This document shows, piece after piece, positions 47,266 through 56,600 of a DNA stretch of 64,000 nt. Numbering within the stretch: position 1 is the first letter of the stretch; every line of letters begins with the position of its first letter. The notes beneath the pieces were generated by a model. The model had not been told where the DNA came from. It made no database searches and was given only the letters and a program-made list of their open reading frames with translations. This DNA is from Mastigamoeba balamuthi. Lineage: Eukaryota > Evosea > Mastigamoebida > Mastigamoebidae. Position numbers and translations under genes: made by a program. The DNA lies in contig CACRSC010000011.1 of the NCBI GenBank assembly GCA_902651635.1, forward strand, positions 844,098 to 908,097, given 5' to 3'.

Positions 47266-48206
47266 TCAGTGCTGCAGGAGCAGCTCGGAGTAGACGGCAA
47301 GGAACTCGATCTCGTCGATTTCGCCGCTGCTGTTCGTGTCGAACCGCTTGAAGAGCATGTCTGTCAGGCGCTTGCGGAAGATCTCGCCCTTGCTTGGGTT
47401 CAGCTCCGTGATGATCGCAGCGAACTCCTCACGGTCGATGAGCCCGTTCCCGTTTGCGTCGTACTTGGCGAACTTCTCCTGCGCCTTCTCGACGTCCTCC
47501 ATCGTGAGCCCTGTGCGGGTTTCATTTCCCGTCGTCAGGTGCAATTCAATTTGCCGCCTGCGCCACGGTTTCAAATTCGAACTGACCGCTGAGCTTGAGC
47601 TGCGCCAGGCGGACGCTGGCCTTGTCCTGGGCGTGCTCGGGCTTCGCTGCAGCATCCCCGTGAACCTCCGGTGCCTTGCCCGCGTCCTGGCACGGCGACG
47701 CGGGGGCGGCGGGCGAAGCAGGCGCTGCGTTCGCAGCCGCGCAGGGTGCAGGGGCCGCGGCCGCGTCCGCGGGTGCGGTGCCCTTCTCGCGGGCCCACTT
47801 CTCGCCAGGCTTCTCCTCCCCGAACGCGCTGGCGTAGTCCCCCTTGAGGGCGAACAGCTGCCCGAGGCACCGAGAGCGTCAATACCCGTTCCTCACGTCA
47901 GCGGTGCAATTCAGGAAACCCAAATACAGAAAGAGGGGCTGTCTGGTGCGCTGCTGACCTGCTTGAAGTGCGGCTTGCCTGCGAGACAGGGGCGTCAGGG
48001 GGGACGAATGGTGCCCACTGCGGAGGAGGGCAAGGCGCACAGTAGAATTTGCCCTTGATGCCGGCGTAGCTGCCAGTGCGCAGGCCGCAGCCGCACTGCA
48101 GGCACTTGAAGCAGCCCGTCTTGTGGAAGAGGTAGCGGTCCACCCGCAGCGCCTCCATCGCGAACACGGTCTTGCCGCACGTCGAGCACTTGTTCGCCTC
48201 AGCCAT
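47266..48206 (-). CDS. LIM-domain protein with C-terminal EF-hand pair
   Basis: Four exons (48206-48041, a 20-nt micro-exon 47978-47959, 47857-47587, 47510-47266) give 233 residues. A single N-terminal LIM domain (CSTCGKTVF... HKTGCFKCLQCG... FYCKPHFKQLF) has its last zinc ligands completed only by the micro-exon. An Ala/Pro-rich linker follows. At the C-terminus are two EF-hands with good calcium loops, DANGNGLIDREEF and DTNSSGEIDEIEF. A LIM domain fused to EF-hands suggests a calcium-responsive actin or adhesion adaptor. The micro-exon is well supported because without it the LIM fold is broken. Confidence 0.88.
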
Positions 48207-48352
48207 TCGTCGTTGGGGTTGCACAGTCACCTCTCGCGGTTGTCGTACTGTTCTACGAAAAAGCCGTTGGACGGGAGGCAGAGTCCACGAAATCGGTTGA
48301 TTCGGCCGCTTTCGTTGATTTCCTTCGACGAAATCAGAAACAGCAAATCGAG

Positions 48353-48362
48353 AGATATTTGT
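48353..48362 (+). promoter_or_regulatory. GATATTTG element upstream of the 48.4-kb gene
   Basis: GAGAGATATTTGTC lies about 75 bp before the next plus-strand ATG. It is another instance of the recurrent GATATT motif; function is inferred. Confidence 0.3.
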
Positions 48363-48434
48363 CTTGCAACACCCTCAGAATCGCGTGGGTGTTTCTTGCG
48401 CCGTGGCGCCCTCTGCGTTGTTGGCCCTCTGCCG

Positions 48435-50276
48435 ATGTGGTTCTGGAACGCGCCCGCGGCCTCTGCCCGCCCCCCGTGCGCCGCCAGCGAGGCGCCGCCG
48501 ACGCCGCGCGAGCCCGAGCGCCTCGTGGTCGACGGCTACGAGTTCGAGGAGGTCCCCGACGACGACACCGAGGAGGACGACGACACGCAGTACACAGACG
48601 CCCCCGAGGACGCCTCGGGACTCGCGGGCGCTCCTCCTCCTCCTCCGCCACCGCTGCCGCTGCCGACGGTGGCCAGCGGGCGGTTTCTGTCGTCGCTCGC
48701 CTCGTACATCCCGTACCGTACGTTCACCACGATCGTCTCCTATCTCCCGCGCCGTACGTCACCCGCGCGATCACGCCGCCCTCCCCCCCGCCACTGCGCC
48801 TGCTGCGGGTCGCAATGCAGAATGCGAGTGCAAACGCGAACGCGAATTAAATTCGCACTTGGGACAAACCTACTGAGAAACATCCCGGAACATTAAATTG
48901 ATTTCCGGGGGCCGCACGCAGCGTGGGCGTGGCACGCGGGACCGCACGAGACGGGCAGCAGCAGCAGCGCCGAGGAGGCCAGGACGGGGGCTGCGGAGAC
49001 CGGCCACCAGCCGCAGGACGACAGCCAGACTGCCCAGCAGGTCCCCCAGCAGTCGCCGTTCTCCCCCGTCCCTCCCGAGGTCCCGGCCATCGCCTCTGCC
49101 GAGGAGACCGAGAAGCCGCCCACGCCCGCGAACACTCCCGAGTCAGCCGTCGCTGCAGACGAGGCCGCCAAGCCCCCTGCGCCCGAGCCGCAGCCCGGGA
49201 TGGCTGTGGAAGCGGCACAGTCTGCGGAGAAGGCGGAGGAGGCCACCAAGCCCCCTGCGCCCGAGTCGCAGCCCGTGCAGTCGTCGCCAGCGATCGGGAT
49301 GGCTGTGGAGGCGGCCCAGTCTGCGGAGAAGGCGGTCGCGGCCGCTGCGAGTGCGGCGGCGTCGATACCGGCCGCAGGGCCCGTGTCGCACGAGGACAAG
49401 CAGATGTTCATGAGCATGACGGCGAGCCTGATGCGCACACACGAGATGATGTGCAACGTCTACGCGTCGATGTACTCGAGCTTCATAGCGCCCGCCCCTC
49501 CCGGGTCGGCCTCTGTCTTCGGCGCTGCCCAGTGCCCGCCCGGCATTGCCCAGCCAGCGCTGCCACCGCCCCCACCGCCACCGCCACCGCCGCCGCCATC
49601 TTTCACTGTGGACTGCGTGGAGGAAGAATCGCCCGACTCGAGCGGGAGGAACGACCTCAAGGAGACCATGGCGATGGCCCTTGCTGCTGCAGGATTCAGC
49701 GGCGACACACAGAACTGCGCTGAGCGCATTACACAGGCGATTCCATCGTGAGCGAGAGTGCGCGTGACGACCGCCGCTTTCTGACACCCTGCCTGCTGCA
49801 GGAGAGTGGACGCGAATTTGCTGGCGAGAAGCTACGCGCTGCTGGCGGTCAAGTATGTGGACGACCCGCAAAGAGCACTGAAGCTCGCCAAGGAGATAGA
49901 CAAGACCGTCCTCGAAAGCGCCGGCTCCCTTGATGCCCACACAAAGAAGGTACGGCCACCGCTGCCCTCTCGCGTCTTGCACTGAAGTGTTGTCTAGGAG
50001 ATGCGAACAAAGTACAAGAACGACATCGAGAGGATAGTGAAGGCGTGCGTGGCCAACGAGGGGGAACTGGACACGAAGGCATGTACTGTGCTCTCACAGA
50101 GGATGGCTTCGGAACTACGGGCGAGCCGCGCGAGGGGAAACCTGCTGAGCGAGCTCTCGCAGGTTCTGTCATCTCAGGAAGGGGGTACCATCAGGCCCCA
50201 GAAGCTACGAAGCAGGGCCACCCAGCTAGTGGATGCTCCTCCCCAACGACAGTCCACGGAGCAGCTACCGCAGTGA
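48435..50276 (+). CDS. Unknown Pro/Ala-rich protein with helical C-terminus
   Basis: I do not recognise this gene. Four exons (48435-48753, 48922-49747, 49802-49949, 49998-50276) give 523 residues. The N-terminus has an acidic block (EEVPDDDTEEDDD), a run of prolines and an aromatic amphipathic segment (FLSSLASYIPYRTFTTIVSYL) that could be membrane-binding. The middle is disordered, with two copies of a repeat GMAVEAAQSAEKA separated by 30 residues, and a second run of about 12 prolines. The last 200 residues are predicted helical (TASLMRTHEMMCNVYASM; LARSYALLAVKYVDDPQRALKLAKEID). The proline runs are possible profilin/EVH1 ligands (inference). No enzyme motif is visible. Confidence 0.75.
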
Positions 50277-50946
50277 AATACTTTATTCTGCATGTGATTA
50301 TTACACAAATGCATGTCTTCATCAGAATTGGTGTGCAGTGTTTGCACTGGCACATGACTGGATTTGGGGCAAAAGCTGATATAAATAAGTATGAACTTTG
50401 TGCACTTTGCAGTGGTGTCTTTGGTTTATGTAAGAGGTGATTCTATTTGAGGATTCAATGGCATTGATTGTTTGTGCAATGGATGTATCAATGAAGCTTT
50501 CTCAATCAGGCCAACTTTTCAATGACAAAAGTTAACACAGTACTGTGTGAGCGCCCACATGGATGTGCCAACACTTTTACCTCACTGTTGGCAGTTGCCA
50601 GCGGTTGTGACCATGGCAGATCTTCAAGGTTGTGAAGGATATCGCTGACTCATCAATTCTCGCTTTTGCAAAATCTGTTATGCCAAAAGTTGCAGTGACA
50701 GAAATTGATATTTATTAATCGAATTCATGATGACAAAATTAGTCATTGTATGTGAAGTGCATGTAAGGAGCTGTACTATTGTGCCACAGACAAAATAGGA
50801 CAGCTTGTGTTAGTTAACACACGGTGGTAGCTTCTTATCTCAGGGAAAGGATCCTGTAAAGACCTCTGTTATGAAGCACTCGGGAGTTATAAAACATTCA
50901 AAATTGGAGGTATGACTTGCAAACTTCGTTACCAAAATTCTGTGAA
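50277..50946. other. AT-rich intergenic region
   Basis: About 670 bp of noticeably AT-rich DNA has no supported coding frame; the AT content stands out against the GC-rich genes on both sides. It ends at a tRNA gene. I see no promoter motif of the GATATTT class, tandem repeat or hairpin of note. Confidence 0.45.
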
Positions 50947-51017
50947 GCGTTCGTGGTTCAATGGTAGAATCTACGCCTCCCACGTGTAGGACCCGGGTCC
51001 GATTCCCGGCGAACGCA
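50947..51017 (+). tRNA. tRNA-Gly (anticodon CCC)
   Basis: This 71-nt gene folds into a full cloverleaf. The 7-bp acceptor stem GCGTTCG pairs with CGAACGC and the discriminator is A. The anticodon stem TACGC/GTGTA encloses loop CTCCCAC, giving anticodon CCC. The T stem CCGGG pairs with CCCGG. The A box (TGGTTCAATGG) and B box (GGTCCGATTCC) match RNA polymerase III internal promoters. There is no intron and CCA is not encoded, as expected for a nuclear tRNA. It lies only about 80 bp before the next protein gene on the same strand. Confidence 0.97.
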
Positions 51018-51019
51018 GA

Positions 51020-51027
51020 TTTTTTTT
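51020..51027 (+). terminator. RNA polymerase III T-run terminator
   Basis: Eight consecutive T residues start 2 bp after the tRNA-Gly discriminator base, the usual Pol III stop. Confidence 0.9.
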
Positions 51028-51100
51028 CTCAACTCCCCAAAAAGCACGTCCTGTGGGTTGGGTTCACAGCGTTGGGGCCCACCGTTATTGGCTCTCTCGG

Positions 51101-53243
51101 ATGCGCGCGTTGCTCTCGGAGGAAGTGGGCCTCGTCAGCGAGGCCCTCCTCTGCGCGCTGTGTGCCTCGTTCCTCTTCCCCGTCGCCGTTCTCTGGTTCC
51201 TCCGCCGCCCACCCGGCCCTCGTCCTATCAACGAGCGGCTGTGAGTCTCACTGTGCTCCCCCACCCCCCCCCAGGCGCTCCCTCATCGACGTCCTCCGGC
51301 CGGCCGACCCGTGGTACGTCATCTGGGCCGCCACCGTCCTCGCCCTCTGCGCCGCCCTGCACGCCCTCGCCCCGCTCGTCCGCCGCGCGTGGTCGCGGGC
51401 GACGGCCAGCCGCCCCGCGTCGCTGCTGCGCCCGCTGGCCAACCGCCGCGCGCTGCTGCTGCTCTCGGCGGCGCTCCTCGCGCTCCACAGCGCCGCCTGC
51501 TTCTTCACCGCGCGCGCGCTGCCCGTCGCCCTCACCCCGGCCGCCGCCGCCGCCGTCGTCCTCGCGAGCACCGCCGTCGCCGTGCGCGGCCCGCGCCTCA
51601 GCTGCGCCGGCGCCGGCGCGGCCGCGGGCGCCATCTCGGCGCACTGCGCGGCCTCGTCGTCGTTTGTCGGCGCGCGGGGCCTCGCGGCCTTCGCGCTCAT
51701 CGCCTGTGCGGCGCCGCTCTGCCTCTCGGCGCTCTGCGGCGAGCCCAGGAAGCCGCCCGAGCGCAGGGCGCGGGCCGCGCGGCACGACGGGATGCCGGAC
51801 CTGCGCGCGTGCGCTGCGATACTGCCGCTGTCGCTGTGCCTGGGGGCCTGCGCGCCGCTGTTCCTGTGCCGCCTGGCGGGGCTCGTCGAGCCCGCAGAGG
51901 CCGCGGCCGCAGCGGCGTCGTTCGCCGCAGGCGTGGCGCTGACGTCGTCGCCGGCGTACGCCGCCGGGCGCAAGAGCCCGCGGTGGGCGCCGCTCGGGGC
52001 GCTGGCCGCGTGCGCGGTGCTCGAGTCGGTGGCGTGCGTGGTGGCGCCGCTGACGCAGGACAAGGACAACATACCCGAGGGCACGCGGCCGTTCCTCCTC
52101 ATCGCCGGCGCGGCCTGCGCGGGCGCCGCAGACGCCACGCTGTGGAGCGGCACGGTGCTGCCCGAGATGCAGGAGCGGTGCCCGCACGCGCTGAGCAGCT
52201 CGCGGTCGTTCTGCCGCGCCGCGTGGTACCTGGGGGCGGCCATCGCCGTGGCCGTCGCCCCGCAGGTCTCGGTGCTCATGTACAGCGCCTGCCTGATGCC
52301 GCTGGTCGCCGTCGCCTCGGTGCTCCTCGCCGTCAGGGCAACGGCCAGGCACCCCGTGCATCCGGAGGTACCGGACCCTCGACCGCTTGCCCTCGGAATG
52401 ATACCATCTGGCAGGAGCGATCCGCCTTCTGCTGCGACCCCGCTGTCCCCTCCAGGCCGTAGGCTGCAGGGGGAAGCGGCTGTCGCCCCTCTCGGAAGTG
52501 TGAAGATGGTCGTGAGGGGCGACCACAAGACGGGGAAGAGGACGTTCGTTAGCAAGTGAGCGCCCGTCACTCCCTTCCCCCCCCCCTCCAGCCCTGCCGC
52601 CTGACGCCGCCCCGCCAGCTGTGGAGGAGCGGAGGTGAAGGCGGCCGGAGTGATGTCTGTATCCGTTGCTCCCGTGGCATCTGCCGCTGGGCGCTGGCAG
52701 GCCGTCGTCGGCACTGCCCCTTGCGACACCGTCAGGCACAAGTACGGGCGCCCTCAGGGCGGGTGTGCTCGGGATCCTCACGCGGGCCCCCTCAGCGTCG
52801 GGTGGCTGTGGAGGGACACGAAGATCGCGATCGTTCTGTTCAACCTCAGCGACATGTACGCCGTCCCTTTGGTCTCCACCGGGGGTCGTTGATCCCGCGC
52901 TCCCTCTGCAGGGCCTCGTTCGATCTCGTCCGGGACTGGTACAGCGAGTGCAAGAGGTTCTGCCCCGACGGCCTGCGCACCATTCTCGTGGGCACCCACA
53001 GCGACGGGCCCGAGAGTGAGCGCGCCGTCACTAGGGAGCGGGCAGAGCTGGAAGCCAAGTTCCTCGACTCGGAGTACTTCGAGATCGATTGCCGAGTCCG
53101 TGCCCTCTCGCACTCGGCCCTCGTTGACAGCGCTCCCTTTGCCCCTGCAGGACAGAGACGATGTCCAGTCGGTGCTTCGCAAGGCGGTGGAGCTGGCCAG
53201 CGAGGAGATGCCCATGGCGAGCAACGTAGCCATTCTGAAGTGA
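51101..53243 (+). CDS. Polytopic membrane protein fused to a degenerate Rab-like GTPase domain
   Basis: Seven exons (51101-51240, 51275-52367, 52470-52555, 52619-52741, 52796-52855, 52912-53095, 53151-53243) sum to 592 residues. Residues about 10-390 contain roughly nine Ala/Leu-rich hydrophobic spans with no family I can name. The C-terminal 180 residues are Rab/Ras-like: a P-loop VKMVVRGDHKTGKRTF, beta strand IAIVLFNLSD, SFDLVRDWYSECKRFCPDG and ILVGTHSDG. Key GTPase residues have changed: GK is followed by Arg instead of Ser/Thr, DTAGQ reads CDTVRH, NKxD reads THSD and SAK is missing. No C-terminal prenylation cysteine is present, which fits a protein already in the membrane. Even without splicing the frame stays open from the last span through the P-loop. 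Confidence 0.75.
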
Positions 53244-53634
53244 AGGTGGTCGTTCCCTCAGCAGCGCGCTATACTGTAACACGCTCGGGGAAGGCCATTC
53301 TTGTGTTTACTCCCGCCAGGTTCGTCCCCATCAGACCCGAGAGAATCAACTCGTGGCCTCCACACAGTACTTTATGCAGTACTTGTTCTTCTTTTTGGCA
53401 ACATTACAGGCAAGCACTGCCGCTTCCAACAGCAGAGGCACGTCCCCGACGGCTGCTGCGCTTCCGTCCGCCACGGGACACGGGCGATTTTGCCCGGATT
53501 CCGGCGTTTTTCCGCCGAGAGTCCAAAAATAGTGCCTCAGGTCGCAGCCCGCAGTACTGCCCTCTTCGAGCGCCACTCATTTATAGGACCTTCTGTGCAC
53601 ACGCGGACGGCAAGCAACTCAGCCCTGCGAGGGA
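53244..53634. other. Intergenic region upstream of the ankyrin-calpain gene
   Basis: No gene is recognised. The stretch CCAAAAATAGTGCC about 110 bp before the next start is the only A/T-rich element seen. It should contain the 3' end of the preceding gene and the promoter of the next. Confidence 0.35.
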
Positions 53635-56600
53635 ATGAGCTCGGACTCGGAGAGCGACTCTGAATACGAGGACAGCGACGAGCCGCTCTTCTACCACTCG
53701 CCTCTGTGGGACGCGGTGCTGCGCGGAAGAGGAGCCCCGCGGGTCGCGGACCTGCTCTCCCGCGGCGCTACCACTGCGCAGCGCCCTCCCCATGGCCTTC
53801 TTTCCGCGGCAATGCGTCTCTCGACTGCGTCGACGCCAGCTAGCGACGCAAAGGTTCATTCAGCTCCTTCTGGCCCGACATAAATGAAACCGCGCAGTTT
53901 TTCTAAACGGTACCTCCGCAGCTGGTCGTGTCGCACGTGCGGGGGATCATCGGAGATGCGATGCCACGAGACATCTGGGCCTCCTTGGTGTGCGTTTCCG
54001 CACGTGCGGGAGAACCAGAAGTGCTGAGCGAGTTGCTGGGCCCGGGGTGCGCTGGTTACTCGCTGACGCCTTCCGAGGCCGGGACGGCGCTTACTGCGGC
54101 AGCCGAGTCCGGCGACGTGAGCAGCGTCAAGCTCGTTGCCAAGTCCGTTGCAGCGGCTGCCTCCGTGTCGGCTGTGTGCCCGCTGATCGACGACAAAAAC
54201 TACACGGAGCTCGAAGCCCCTGGAGTGTCGGGCGTCGAGCTCGTCCGAGCCGCCGCTGCTGCCACGGGGCCCGCGTGGCCGCTCGGGGTGCTCGAGTGGG
54301 CAGCTCGGAAGCCAGAGAGGGGAGATGCGCTCCGAGAGGCCGTGAACCTGGCCAAGGCCCAGGGAGTGCTGCCCGCGCGCTGGAAGCTCGACGAGCTGCT
54401 CGCCGTCGCGTTCAAGTCAAGCGGCGCGTTCGCTCTGATATCGGCGGGCGCGGACCCCTTCATTCGCTGTGGGCGCGTGGTTTCGCGCGCAGGAAAGTAC
54501 GCGAGCGATGCAGAGGCCGAGGCCGTTCTCTGCTCCGTAGCTGCGTTGCACCCCACGTGGCTTGTGAACAGCAACATCGGAGGGCGGCCAGCTTTTCACG
54601 GAGCAAGCGCCAACTCGAAGCTCGCACCCAAGTCAGTCATCGCGTTCCTCCACGCCGACGATGGCAAGCCAGGCGCCACCCCCGTCCGCTGCCTGCTGTC
54701 GCAGCACTACAAGGGGGTCTGCGCCGTGACGGCGGCAGCCCTGCACTCGACTCCGGCAGTGCTGTCAGCCCTCCTGGGGGAAGGCGCCAGGCCGCGGTGC
54801 CCGCAGTGCGAGAAAGAGCTTCTGTCTGGGCTGGCCCTCAAGACCACGACGCACGCGGCCGAGAAGGCGGCGCTCCTGCACCTGGCGGAATTCAAGCAGG
54901 CCGCGCTCGCAGCCGAGAAGATTGTGGCGCCGGCCCGCATCCCTGGAATACTGAAGGCGTGCGTGACAGACGCTCAGGCCGTTGCGTGCGTGAAGTCGAG
55001 CGGGTTCGCAGCCAAGTCCACGGACGAGCTGGCGATGAGCCTGGAGCTTGCCCTGTCAAAGGATTGGCCAGAGGCCGCCTACGAGCTCGTGGCGAAAGGG
55101 GCGCGCTGCCCCGCAAGTGCCCTGGCCTACGCTGTTGCCTCGGGGGACGCGAAGCTGGCTAGAGCTATCATCGGAAAGGGGGCCAACGTCAACAAGCCTG
55201 TCCCTGGCGTCCTCACGGGGGCAGATCAGGAGCTTGGAGGGCTCGAAGGCCAGAGCCCCCTCGCGATCGCCGCCGCCGGGGCTTGGGGACACAGCGCAGA
55301 GCTGGCGCAGGCTCTGCTCGAGGCAGGGGCGGTCCCAAAGCCCGAGGACCTGGAGATCGCCCTCGTGTCGGGCTGCGATCCGGTGGCGTCGCTCCTGATC
55401 ATGGCTGGCGTGAGTGCGACCCCTCGAGCACTCCACAGGGTGGCCGAGTCCGGGTCCGAGGACATCGTCCGCGTTTTGCTGCCACACATTGCAGGCGATC
55501 TTGTGCTGATCGACAAGCTCCTGGCGATCGCGTTCCGCCACGGCCGAGGTGCCACGGCCTGCGCGCTCCTCAAAGCCCGCGACCCCAAGCAGGGGCTTTG
55601 CCTCGGCATGTGGAGGAAGGCGGCAGGGAGCTGCGACCCGGCGATTCTGCAGTACATGCTCGCGCACTGCAAGGTGCAGGATGGGATCCCCCGCGACCCG
55701 GACGACGAGGACCTCTCCGCCATGCTCCTCTCCGCGGCCGCGACGGGCCACCCGGGCAGCGTCAAGCTGCTGCTCGACAAGGGCGCGAACCCCAACGGCG
55801 AAGGGCTGGGCAAGGAGGAGTCTCCCCTGTGGGCCGCGACGCACCGGACGACCTGGACTAGCGAGACAGTGCTGCTGCTGCTCGGAGCGGGGGCCCAGAC
55901 GCCCTACAGCAAGTGGAAGTTTCTGGTGTCGTTCCTGCACCTGCCCCTCGTGCTGGCCGTCCTCCAGAAAGGCGACCCACTGGACTCGGACGAGAAGCTC
56001 ATGAGCGCGACGGTCAAGGCACTGGCGGGCTGCGACCGTACCTCTTTCTACCGCAACGGCTCGTACTTCCTCGTGGAGGGCATCGTCGGGGCGCTGCTCG
56101 ACGCACCGCGCGAGTCGCGGTGCCGCGACGACCCCAAGGTGCGAGTCGAGTGGATGAAGGTCGCCTTCGACTACCTGTCCAACGGGTTCCTCTCGACGGC
56201 CCTCAGGATCGTCCAGCACTCGAACCCGGGCAAGACCAGGGACCAGTGCGTCGTGGAGCTCGCGGAGCACGCGTTCCAGGTCTGCTGCTCCAAGCAGAAG
56301 ACGACGCCCACGTATCTCAAGTCGTACTCGGCGGGTCTTCTGCTCTGCGATGCCGTCGCCCGCACAGGAGTCTCTGGGGCCTCGGACCTCGCTGTAAGCT
56401 TCGCCTTCTACGCAGTTGGTGACCTGGTCAACGGCGGCGACTCCGCATGCTCGCCGGCACTCCTGTTCGACTCTCTGCCGGTTCACGGGCCAGATTTCGC
56501 GGCTTTTCTCGCCGACTGCTGCAAGGAGTCCACCCTCAAGTGGCCTCTGGTCAACAGGCTGCTCGAGCTGGGGGCGCCGCCTCGGGAGGACGCGGTCCGC

